A program made the translations under genes and the position numbers. Source: Demequina litorisediminis (lineage in GTDB: Bacteria; Actinomycetota; Actinomycetes; Actinomycetales; Demequinaceae). Taken from it: DNA of 64,000 nucleotides. The notes beneath the pieces were generated by a model. The model was not told the origin of the DNA. It searched no databases and saw nothing but the letters and a program-made list of their open reading frames with translations. Below are positions 40,560-49,762 of the stretch, in pieces. Within the stretch, counting starts at the first letter, position 1. Every line of letters begins with the position of its first letter. The stretch covers positions 2,418,001 through 2,482,000 of the forward strand of contig NZ_BSUN01000001.1 in the NCBI RefSeq assembly GCF_030161615.1, written 5' to 3'.

Positions 40560-43500
40560 ATGCCGGGCTCCGATTTTGTTCACCTCCACGTCCATACCGA
40601 GTACTCGATGCTGGACGGTGCCGCGAGGCTGAATGATCTGTTCGAGCACGCGAAGGAACTGGGTCAGACGGCGCTTGCGACTACCGACCACGGCTACATC
40701 TTTGGTGCCTACGACTTCTGGGCAAAGGGCCAGGCACATGGCGTGAAGCCCATCATCGGCGTCGAGGCGTACCTCACGCCGGGCACCGCGCGTCAGGACA
40801 AGACGCGCGTGCGGTGGGGTGAGCGCGGCCAGGAGTCCGACGACGTCTCTGCCGGTGGCGCCTACACCCACATGACCATGTGGGCGCAGAACACGGCGGG
40901 CATGCACAACCTCTTCAGGATGTCGTCGTACGCCTCCCTCGAGGGGCACTTCCACAAGCCGCGTATGGACCGCGACCTGCTGCAGCGCTACTCGAACGGC
41001 ATCATCGCCACCACTGGTTGCCCCTCGGGCGAGGTGCAGACGCGCCTGCGTCTGGGGCAGTACGACGAGGCGCTGCGCGCGGCGGGCGAGTTCCAGGACA
41101 TCTTTGGTGCCGAGAACTTCTATGTCGAGTTGATGGACCACGGGCTGCTCCTGGAGAAGCGTGTCCGCGAGGACCTGCTGCGCCTCGCGCACCAGTTGGG
41201 CGCGCCGCTCGTGGCGACGAACGACTCGCACTACGTGCGCAAGGACGACTCGGTGGCGCACGAGGCGCTGCTGTGCGTCCAGTCGGGTTCCAACCTCAAC
41301 GAGCCCACCTACGACCAGGGCGGCAAGCGCTTCGCGTTCAACGGCGACGGTTACTACCTGAAGTCCGCCGCGGAGATGCGCGAACTGTGGCGCGAGCCTG
41401 CCCGAGGCCTGCGACTCCACGCTCGAGATTGCCGAGAAGTGCGAGGTCGAGTTCAACACGAAGGCCGACTACATGCCGGTCTACGACGTCCCCGCGGGCG
41501 AGGACGAGCACTCCTGGTTCGTCAAGGAGGTCCAGAAGGGCCTTCACGAGCGCTTCGGCGAGACGATTCCCGCCGAGGTGCAGGAGCGCGCCAACTTCGA
41601 GATCGAGGTCATCGCGGGGAAGGGGTACCCCGGCTACTTCCTCGTGGTTGCCGACTTCATCCAGTGGGCGAAGGACAACGGCATCCGCGTGGGGCCCGGC
41701 CGTGGCTCCGGTGCGGGATCCATGGCGGCGTACGCCATGAAGATCACGGACATCGACCCGATCGTCCACCAGGCTCTACTTCGAGCGCTTCCTCAACCCC
41801 GAACGTGAGTCCAAGCCCGACTTCGATATCGACTTCGACGAGCGCAGGCGCTCCGAGGTCATCCGGTACGTCAGCGACAAGTACGGCGAGGAAAAGGTCG
41901 CGATGATCGCGACCTACGGCACCATCAAGGCGAAGCAGTCGCTCAAGGACGCCGCGCGCGTGCTGGGCAAGCCCTTCGCGGTGGGCGAGCAGGCGACCAA
42001 GGCGTACCCCGAGGCGATCATGGGCAAGGACATGCCCCTGATTGGCATCACGGATGCGGCCCACCCGCGCCACCACGAGGGTCAGGACTTCCGGGCGCTG
42101 CTCGAGACCGACCCCGAGGCGCAACAGGTGTTTGAACTCGCCCAGGGACTCGAAGGTCTGAAGCGTCAGTGGGGCGTGCATGCGGCGGGCGTCATCATGT
42201 CGAGCCATCCGCTTATCGACATCATCCCCATCATGCGCCGCGAGCAGGACGGCGCCGTCATCACGCAGTTCGACTACCCCACCTGCGAGGGCCTCGGCCT
42301 GGTCAAGATGGACTTCCTCGGCCTGCGCAACCTGACGATCCTGGACGATGCGCTGGACAACATCGTCGACAACGGCAAGGAGCCGCTGGTCCTTGAGGAC
42401 CTCGAACTGGCCGATGCCGAAACGTTCGACCTTCTGGGCCGCGGCGACACGTTGGGAGTGTTCCAGCTCGATGGCACCGCCATGCGTCACCTGCTGCGGC
42501 AGATGAAGCCCGACACGTTCGAGGACATCTCGGCCGTCCTTGCGCTGTACCGTCCCGGCCCGATGGGCATGAACTCGCACACCAATTACGCGGAGCGCAA
42601 GAACGGCCGCCAGCCGATCGCTCCGATTCACCCCGAGCTCGATGAGCCGCTGCGCGAGGTGCTGGGAATCACGTACGGCCTGATCGTGTATCAGGAGCAG
42701 GTGCAGCGCATCGCGCAGATCGTCGCGGGCTACACGCTGGGTGCGGCAGACCTGCTGCGTCGCGCGATGGGTAAGAAGAAGAAGGAGATTCTCGACAAGG
42801 AGTTCGGGAACTTCGAGTCGGGCATGAAGGCCAACGGCTACTCCGATGCCGCCATCAAGGCGCTGTGGGACACGCTGTTGCCGTTCGCCGACTACGCCTT
42901 CAACAAGGCACACACGGCCGCGTACGGCGTGCTGTCCTTCTGGACGGCGTACCTCAAGGCGCACTATCCGACGGAATACATGGCGGCGCTGCTGACCTCC
43001 GTCGGCACCGACAAGGACAAGTCCGCCCTGTACCTGGCCGAATGCCGGCGCATGGGCATCACAGTGCTGCCGCCTGACGTCAATGAATCCAAGGGCCTGT
43101 TCTCGGCCGTGGGCACGGACATTCGCTTCGGCATGACCGCGGTGCGCAACGTTGGTGCCAACGTGGTCGAGGCGATCATCCAGACGCGCAACGACAAGGG
43201 TGCGTTCACCTCGTTCCAGGACTTCCTCGACAAGGTCCCCGCCACCGTCTGCAACAAGCGCACCATCGACTCCCTCATCAAGGCGGGCGCGTTCGACTCG
43301 CTGGGTCACACGCGACGCTCTCTCAACGCGGTCCACGAGCAGGCGATCGACTCGGTGGTGGGCGTCAAGCGCCAGGAGGCCACGGGTCAGTTCGACCTGT
43401 TCGGCATGGACGACGAGATCGGCTCCGGCGTGAAGGTCACCGTTCCCGAGCGAGGAATGGGACAAGAAGACCAAGGCTCAACCTTGAGCGCGACATGCTC

Positions 43501-44104
43501 GGCCTGTACGTCTCGGATCACCCGCTGTCGGGGCTTGACCACATCATCAGGTCCGAGTCGTCGCACCAGATCCTTGCGGCCACGCCCGCCAACGGCGTGA
43601 GCGATGGCGGCCAGGTGTCGTTTGCGGGCCTCGTGACCAGGGTGGACAGGCGCGTGGCGAAGTCCGGAAACCCCTACGCGATCGTGACGCTCGAGGACCT
43701 GACGGGCGAGACGGAGATCTCGTTCTTCGGTAAGACGTACGACACGTACGCGCGCGATCTTGTCGACGACGCCGTGGTGGCGATCAAGGTGCGCGCCCGC
43801 GAGCGCGGCGACGGCGGGCTGCAATTCTCCGCCGTCGAGCCTGCGCGTGCCTAACCTGCAGGTGGCGGACACGTCGCCGGTGGCGATCACTCTCCCCGCG
43901 GCGCGCGTCAACCCGCCGATGGTCGAGGAGATCAAGGCGATCCTGCGCTCGCACCCTGGCAACATCGAGGTGCGCATGGTGCTCACGGGCACCGGCGACC
44001 CGATCACGATGCGGTTGGGAGACGAGTTCAGGGTGGCGCGTTCCTCCGCGCTGTATGGCGATCTCAAGGCCGCCTTCGGGCCAAGCTGCCTGGTCCCGGT
44101 CTAG
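40560..44104 (+). CDS. dnaE: DNA polymerase III alpha subunit DnaE1 (five frame breaks)
   Basis: Replicative polymerase, about 1179 residues. PHP domain from the N-terminus ([19 protein letters not shown]), then the catalytic core with [16 protein letters not shown] and [13 protein letters not shown] carrying the metal-binding aspartates. A helix-hairpin-helix region follows and an OB fold near the C-terminus ([18 protein letters not shown]). AGCT insertions lie at 41395, 41771, 43474 and 43838; one more extra base lies near 43450-43455, outside an AGCT site. With all five removed the length is a multiple of three. Two intact AGCT sites occur near 42461 and 42638. Essential gene, so the breaks are not real. 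Confidence 0.96.
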
Positions 44105-44143
44105 GAGTCAGCAAGGACGGTCACCCGAGCGCCACTGTCACGC

Positions 44144-44244
44144 GCGCCCCAGTCACCCCTGCGCCCCAGTCACCCATCCGTGCGCCCCAGTGGTCGCTGA
44201 GGGCGCGGTCGCGCACTCCAGAGCGCCCCAGTGGTCGCTGAGGG
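44144..44244. repeat. GCGCCCCAGT repeats between dnaE1 and the SDR gene
   Basis: GCGCCCCAGT occurs four times: 44144, 44161, 44182 and 44223. The first two copies continue CACCC, the last two continue as the 22-bp unit at 44182-44203 and 44223-44244 (GCGCCCCAGTGG followed by TCGCTGAGGG). The whole convergent gap 44105-44272 holds no gene. GTCAGTACAG / ATCAGTACAG form another doublet at its end. The origin is unknown: local duplication, or a regulatory or repeat element. Confidence 0.7.
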
Positions 44245-44272
44245 TGCCCGGACGCGGACAGGTCAGTACAGA

Positions 44273-45134
44273 TCAGTACAGGCTGAGCCCGCCGTCGGAC
44301 TTCAGGACCTGACCCACCACCCATGCGCCCTGCTCTGACACCAGCCAGGCGATGAGGTTCGCGGGGTCGACGGGGGCGCCGAACCGGCCAAACGGGGTCC
44401 GCAGGCGCCACTCGTCGATGGGCCCGAGGTCGCGGTCGGTGGAGTCGGAGTCGAGATATCCGGTGTTCACGGGACCGGGGTTGATCGTGTTGAGGATGAC
44501 TCCTAGGCTCGAGGAGTTCCGCCGCGACGGTCGCCGTCACTCCCGAGAGTGCGGCCTTGGAGGCGGCGTACGCGACCTCCCCACGCATCGGCCCGTCGCC
44601 CTGGCCGGAGGTCATCCAGATGACCCGGCCGGTGGGAGCCTCGAGGGGAGCGCCGTCGGCGCGGTCACCAGGCCGAGCCCCGCCCGGCCTGCCGCCGTGA
44701 AGCGCAGCGAAGGCCGCGGTCATGAGCAGGGTGGCGCGCGTGTTGGTCTCCCACATGGCGCCGAGCCGCTCGGCGGTCATGTCGTGGATGGAGCCGTCGT
44801 CGCCGCTCTTTGCCTGGTTGCACACCAGGATGTCCAGCCCGCCGTTGAGCGCCGCCGCCTGTGCGACCAGCGCCTCGGGCGCCGTGGGGGAGCGGAGGTC
44901 CGCACCCGCCTCGCCCACGAGGGCGTCCGGGCCGGCCAGCGCGCGCAGTTCCGCGACGAGTGCGTCGATGTCGTCCCCACCCCATGGCTGCGCCACGTCG
45001 TTGGCGCGGTGGTGCTGGATGAAGACGGATGCGCCATCGCTGAGAAGGCGTGAGGCCACCGCGAAGCCGATGCCGCGTCGTCGCGAGACCCCGGTGACGA
45101 GGGCGGTCTTGCCTGCGAGGGGAAGGTGAGTCAT
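44273..45134 (-). CDS. Short-chain dehydrogenase/reductase (one frame break)
   Basis: About 286 residues of classical SDR fold. The NAD(P) loop is TGVSRRRGIGFAVASRLL, close to that of FabG-like enzymes. LDILVCNQAKSGDDG replaces the NAG motif, and the catalytic pair is in VAYAASKAALSG (YxxxK). C-terminal WLVSEQGAWVVGQVLKSDGG is typical. An AGCT insertion at 44505-44509; removal joins LLELGVILNTINPGPVNTGY. Downstream of and overlapping a TetR gene by 4 bp, so it is probably controlled by it. The substrate is unknown. Confidence 0.88.
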
Positions 45135-45706
45135 GCGTCGAGGGTAAGGCTCGTGCCGATGGCCGTGGCGTGAGCGACGACCGCGGCGCGTCGCGCGGCG
45201 CCGCTGGTGCCAGGAGCCACCGCGTCGGTGAGCCGAGGAAGCGTGGTCCAGGACACGACTACGACGATGATGCTGAGCAGCGCCTGAGTCGCCGCCTCGT
45301 GGTCGCTGCCCGTCGCGGAGCCGATGGAGGCGGCCACGCCCGCGCACACGGGCCTGCGCGCATCGATCCCGACGGCGTGATCGAGTTCGAGGCTCTCCCA
45401 CGCGAGGAGCCGGGGAAGGTCCGGTTGAGCCTCGCAGCGGTCGAACATCGCGCCGGCGAGATTGCCCACCGCTGCCGGCCCGCTGCCGTGGGCGGCAAGG
45501 CCGTCGAGCAGGCCCGCGAGTTGGCTGGCGAGCACCGCCTGGAACAGCCCCTCCTTATTGCCGAAGTAGCGGTAGACGCGCTCCTTGTTGACGCCTGCGT
45601 CCGCGCCGATGGCGTCGATGCGTGCGCCGGCAAAGCCGTGCTTGGCGAACTGGCGCACCCCTGCCGTGAGAAGTCGTTCGCGGGTGAGGTCGGTGTCCCA
45701 TGCCAT
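45131..45706 (-). CDS. TetR family transcriptional regulator
   Basis: A 191-residue intact protein. The N-terminal TetR helix-turn-helix is clear: TRERLLTAGVRQFAKHGFAGARIDAI then NKERVYRYFGNKEGLFQAVL (quoted in two parts). A helical ligand-binding domain follows. It overlaps the SDR start, forming a two-gene operon. A perfect palindrome and a direct repeat in 45738-45797, in the gap to the divergent gene, are its likely operators. The ligand is unknown. Confidence 0.92.
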   Translation of the reverse strand: MAWDTDLTRERLLTAGVRQFAKHGFAGARIDAIGADAGVNKERVYRYFGNKEGLFQAVLASQLAGLLDGLAAHGSGPAAVGNLAGAMFDRCEAQPDLPRLLAWESLELDHAVGIDARRPVCAGVAASIGSATGSDHEAATQALLSIIVVVVSWTTLPRLTDAVAPGTSGAARRAAVVAHATAIGTSLTLDA

Positions 45707-45737
45707 GGCGCCACTGTAGCGCGAATTCCAACCGTAT

Positions 45738-45797
45738 GTTTGGAGATTGGCTTGTGACGAGGTAGGTTCACATAACCAACCAAACGTTTGGAGATTG
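45738..45797. promoter_or_regulatory. Candidate TetR operators: palindrome and direct repeat
   Basis: GTTTGGAGATTG occurs twice, at 45738-45749 and 45786-45797, 48 bp apart. The second copy starts inside a perfect 12-bp palindrome, CCAAACGTTTGG (45780-45791); the first copy has only a degenerate left half. They span the divergent promoter region between the TetR gene and the membrane-protein gene at 45800. The second site is directly upstream of the latter's start, fitting repression. Confidence 0.65.
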
Positions 45798-45799
45798 AC

Positions 45800-46026
45800 G
45801 TGAAGCCCTGGCCCTTCCCGTCCGGATCGTCGTGATGTGGGCCGCGATCTACCCGCTCATCCTCGGGGCGCAGGCCCTTCTGTCGCCGCTGACCCGAGGG
45901 TGGCCCGGTGAGGCGACGACGGCGCTGGTGCTCGCCCTGGTGGTGCCCGTCGCCATGCTGGTCACCGTGCCGTGGCTCAGCCGCCTGGCAGCGCGGGCCA
46001 TGCGCGCCGGTGAGGCGCGGTCGTGA
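45800..46026 (+). CDS. Small two-helix membrane protein (one frame break)
   Basis: About 75 residues with two hydrophobic stretches: IVVMWAAIYPLILGAQALL, then ALVLALVVPVAMLVTVPWL. The C-terminus is basic. The GTG at 45800 follows the TetR-type operator closely; as written the frame stops after 11 codons. One missing base in the CCC run near 45803-45811 (or two extra) joins it to the frame starting at 45832. If the repair is wrong, translation would start at GTG 45832. The family is not recognised. Its end overlaps the next gene's GTG. Confidence 0.6.
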
Positions 46027-46964
46027 AGGCGCTGGTCCTCGGCGCGCGCGGAGCGGTGGGGGTCGCCACAGTCGCGGCGCTGCGCGCGGATGGTCACGCT
46101 GTTGCCACCGCGGGTCGTCGGGGGGACGTCGACGTCGTCCTCGACCTACAGGCGGCCGATGCCTCGGCTCGCCTGGCACAGGCGGCGCGTGGCCAGGACG
46201 TGGTCGTCAACGCGTCGGGAGTGGAGTCACGGGCTCTCGCAGGCCTTTCCGCGCTCGTGGAGGTCTCGGCGTCCGCCGCCTACCTGCGAGACCTGTGGGC
46301 TGCGTCCCCCGGCGGTGCGCGGGCGGTGTGGGGCGCGGGTCTCGCTCCGGGCCTGTCGACGCTGCTCGTGGCCGCGCTGGAGACGGAGCCCGGCGACGAG
46401 GTGGATGTGGCAGTGACCCTCGGGGCGGGCGAGGCGCACGGTCCCGCTGCGGTCGCGTGGACCGCGGGACTCGTCGGACGGGAGGTGGTGTCGGCCCCTG
46501 CCGGTGAGCGCGCGGTCAACCTTCGCGAGCGTCGCCGCCTGCCGGGGCGCGCCGGACGGCCCGCAACCTTTCTGCGTGCGGACTTCCCCGATCACGACCT
46601 GATCGGCGTGGAGCGAGGCGTCGCGGTCCGCGCCTATGTCGCGGTGGACGTGCCGTGGCTCACCTGGGCCATGCGAGCCGCCGCGTATGTGCCCGGCGGC
46701 GGGCGGATGGTGGCGGCAGCCCCGCACCTGGGAGGGACGGCATGGTCGGTCAGTGCCACGCATCGGCGCACGGGGCAGGCACTCGGGGTGCAGGGGAGCG
46801 GGCAGTCGGCCGCGACGGGGGTCCTCGCGGCGCTCGCCGCGACACGCCTGGTCGAGTCCGGCGTCCCAGGGATGGGCTCGATGGCGTCGGTCGCAGGTTG
46901 GGAGGAGGCGGTCGCGGCGCTCCGGCGTCACGACGCCAGCGTCGAGCACTGGCAGCGGCGCTAG
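46023..46964 (+). CDS. NAD(P)-binding protein, saccharopine dehydrogenase-like
   Basis: A 313-residue intact gene. The N-terminal Rossmann loop reads ALVLGARGAVGVATVAALRA; DVVVNASGVESRALAG and AVWGAGLAPGLSTLLVAAL follow the pattern of saccharopine dehydrogenase-like or trans-acting enoyl reductase-type proteins. The function is unknown. Start GTG 46023 overlaps the small membrane gene, and the two probably share TetR control. It is rich in Ala, Val and Arg, with no membrane segments. Confidence 0.7.
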   Translation: MKALVLGARGAVGVATVAALRADGHAVATAGRRGDVDVVLDLQAADASARLAQAARGQDVVVNASGVESRALAGLSALVEVSASAAYLRDLWAASPGGARAVWGAGLAPGLSTLLVAALETEPGDEVDVAVTLGAGEAHGPAAVAWTAGLVGREVVSAPAGERAVNLRERRRLPGRAGRPATFLRADFPDHDLIGVERGVAVRAYVAVDVPWLTWAMRAAAYVPGGGRMVAAAPHLGGTAWSVSATHRRTGQALGVQGSGQSAATGVLAALAATRLVESGVPGMGSMASVAGWEEAVAALRRHDASVEHWQRR

Positions 46965-46974
46965 CGTGGGCGTC

Positions 46975-47356
46975 ATGAGCCCCGTCCTCTGGCAACGTGT
47001 CGAGTCCGTCGCGATCGCCTTTACCGCCGTCGCCGTCACGGTGGTTGGCTTCGGGTATCAGTGGTGGTGGCTGCTGGCCCTGTTCCTCGCCTTCGACCTC
47101 AGCGCCGTGGGATACGTGGCCGGGCCACGGGTGGGCGCCGCGCTGTACAACGTGGGCCACAGCCTACGTCGCTCCCGTGCTGTGCGGCGCCGCCTTCGCC
47201 CTCACCGGCGCCGACTGGCTGATGGTTGCGGCGCTGGCGTGGGCGTTCCACATTGCCGTCGATCGTGCTCTCGGCTACGGGCTCAAGGAGACCGACGACT
47301 TTCAGCACACTCACCTGGGTTGGATCGGACGGAGACGCGACTCCGCACGGCGATAG
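46975..47356 (+). CDS. DUF4260 membrane protein (one frame break)
   Basis: About 126 residues with three or four membrane helices. The family pattern is visible: FLAFDLSAVGYVAGPRVGA, then YNVGHSYVAPVL, then AFHIAVDRALGYGLKETDDF and HTHLGWIG at the end. An AGCT insertion at 47161-47165; removal changes SLRRSR to SYVAPVL and restores the C-terminal half. The function is unknown. It lies 10 bp after the previous gene and 9 bp before hisD. Confidence 0.85.
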
Positions 47357-47365
47357 GCTGAGCGC

Positions 47366-48673
47366 GTGTTGAGCCGCATCGACCTCCGTGACCGTGACCT
47401 GACCGCCCGCGAACTCCTGGACGTGGTGCCGCGTGCCGACCTGGACGTGAGCCACGCACTCGAGGTGGTGACTCCCATCATCGCTGACGTGCGCGAGCGC
47501 GGTGCCGATGCTTTGCGTGAGTATGCCACGCGGTTCGACGGCGTCGAGCCTCGAGCACATTCGTGTCCCCGCCGAGCGCATCGAGGCGGCGCTTGCATCG
47601 CAGGACCCCGCCGTCCTCGACGCGATTCGTGAGGCCATCACCCGTGTGCGTGCGTTCCACGAGGCGACCGTGCCGCCGCCTGTCGAGATCGAGGTCGCGC
47701 CCGGTGCGAGGCTCGCGCAGCGGTGGGTCCCGGTGGGACGCGTGGGCCTTTACGTGCCCGGTGGCCTCGCGGTCTATCCGAGGCTCCGTGGTCATGAACG
47801 TGGTCGCGGCTCAGGCCGCGGGCGTCGCCTCGATCGCGGTCGCGACGCCACCGCAGCGCGAGTTCGGCGGCGAGCCGCACCCCACCATCCTTGCCGCGTG
47901 CGCGCTGCTCGGCGTCGACGAGGTCTACGCCGCGGGTGGAGCCCAGGCCATCGCCATGCTCGCCTATGGCGCCGAGGACCTGTGCGACCCGGTCGACATC
48001 ATCACCGGACCGGGCAACGTGTACGTGGCCGCCGCGAAGCGTGCCGTCAACGGCGTGGTGGGCATCGACGCGGAGGCAGGGCCCACGGAGATCGCGATCA
48101 TCGCCGACGAGACCGCGGACCCGGAGTTCGTTGCCGCCGACCTCTTGAGCCAGGCGGAGCACGACCCCCTCGCCGGTTCGGTGCTCATCACGCACGACGC
48201 CCACCTCGCCGAGCGTGTCGAGGAGGCGCTCGGCCGTCGTGCCGAGGACACGAAGCACCTGGCGCGCACCAAGGAGGCGTTGACGGGCGTGCAGTCCGCG
48301 GTGATCCTCACCTCAAGCATCGACCAGTCCATTCAGGTGGCCGATGCCTATGGCGCCGAGCACCTCGAGATCCACACGCGTGACGCCGACGAGGTCGCGG
48401 GTCGGATTCGCAGCGCCGGCGCGGTGTTCATCGGGCCCTACAGCCCCGTCCCCCTTGGTGATTACATGGCGGGCTCGAACCACGTACTGCCGACCGGCGG
48501 CACGGCGCGGTTCGCGAGCGGGCTCAACACGACGAGCCTTCCTCAAGGCCATCCAGTACATCCGCTATGACCAGGCGGCGCTCGCGGAGATTGGCCACAA
48601 GGTGATCGCTCTCGCAAACGCGGAGGACCTTCCGGCCCACGGGCAGGCCGTGCAGGCGCGCCTCGAGGGATAG
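47366..48673 (+). CDS. hisD: Histidinol dehydrogenase HisD (three frame breaks)
   Basis: Last two steps of histidine synthesis: oxidises histidinol to histidine with NAD. About 434 residues, usual length. Markers are [20 protein letters not shown] after repair, [66 protein letters not shown] and [21 protein letters not shown] insertions at 47547, 47781 and 48535 split it. Start GTG 47366. First his gene in the window, separated from hisC by 4.4 kb of other genes. Confidence 0.95.
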
Positions 48674-48677
48674 ATCT

Positions 48678-49667
48678 CTACGCGGCGCCGTCGAGCGCGG
48701 CGCGGAGGTCGCGCTCTTCGTCGTCGGACAGGCCCGCCCGCGAGGCGTCGCCGTCGTGCGGGCGCGGCCGGCCCTTTTCATAGGCGAGGCAGCGCGCGAG
48801 CGTCTCGGCCACCGGCCGGGTCACCAAGCCTTCCGCGCGAGCGGCCGTCGTGTCGAGCGTGGCGAACCACCGCCATTGCGGATCGTCGATCCATAGCGGC
48901 AGTGACCGTGCACCCATCCACGGCGCGATCCCGTGCGCGCCGAGGTGAGAGGGATCCACCCACCTCGGCGCCGCGGTGCTGCCTGACGCTGCGGCGGCGT
49001 GCCTCATGACCTCGCCGAGCGGCATCGTGGGGCCGGTGGCGTTAAAGACGCCGTCGAGGCGGCGCTCGGCCGCATCGACGATCCACGCGGCGAGGTCGTC
49101 GACGTCGATCATGGCGGTGGGAAAGTCGGGGCCCGCGGGTACGAGGACGTCGTCGCCCGTCGGGTTCGCGAAGCGCCAGGGGTAGTAGCCGCTGCGAGAG
49201 GTGGCATCGCCCGGCCCGGCGATCAGCCCCGGCCTCACCACGGTGGCGCTGGCCGATGCCTCACGCACGATGCGCTCGCATGTCACCTTGGCGCGACCGT
49301 AGTCGCTGGGGTCGTCGAGGTCATCGACCTCGTCCAGCAGGACCGCATCCTCGCGCTGCTCACGACGGTCGAAGCGCGCGTACACATTCGTCGTGGAGAC
49401 GAAGACCCAGTGGCCCGCGTCGAGGTCGCGGACGGCGCGCTCGACGTGGCGTGGGGTGCGGGAGATGTCGACGATCGCGTCACACCGCACGCCAGCCAAC
49501 GGTGCGAGGCCCTGAGGCTCGTCGCGGTCAACGCGCACGAAGGCCGCCCCGTCGGGTACTGGCGCACTCCCGCGCGCCGCGCACGTGACGACGTGGCCGC
49601 GCGCGAGCGCGCGGGAGGCGATCGCATGTCCAAGGAATGCCGTGCCGCCCAGGATGAGGAGTCTCAT
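48678..49667 (-). CDS. NAD-dependent epimerase/dehydratase family protein
   Basis: A 329-residue intact extended-SDR protein. N-terminal loop LLILGGTAFLGHAIASRAL binds NAD(P); HWVFVSTTNVYARF, DYGRAKVTCERIV (YxxxK) and PGLIAGPGDATSRSGYYPWR follow, as in nucleotide-sugar or isoflavone-reductase-like members. The substrate is unknown. It converges on hisD with 4 bp between stops and lies downstream of recQ on the same strand, 95 bp away. Confidence 0.85.
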   Translation of the reverse strand: MRLLILGGTAFLGHAIASRALARGHVVTCAARGSAPVPDGAAFVRVDRDEPQGLAPLAGVRCDAIVDISRTPRHVERAVRDLDAGHWVFVSTTNVYARFDRREQREDAVLLDEVDDLDDPSDYGRAKVTCERIVREASASATVVRPGLIAGPGDATSRSGYYPWRFANPTGDDVLVPAGPDFPTAMIDVDDLAAWIVDAAERRLDGVFNATGPTMPLGEVMRHAAAASGSTAAPRWVDPSHLGAHGIAPWMGARSLPLWIDDPQWRWFATLDTTAARAEGLVTRPVAETLARCLAYEKGRPRPHDGDASRAGLSDDEERDLRAALDGAA

Positions 49668-49762
49668 GACTCCCATCACATCGCGACCTCGCGCATGGAC
49701 GTCGGAGGGTTCGCCGTCGGCGCAATGTGTGGCGCGGTCGCCACGGCCTTCGCAGCCCCCGC

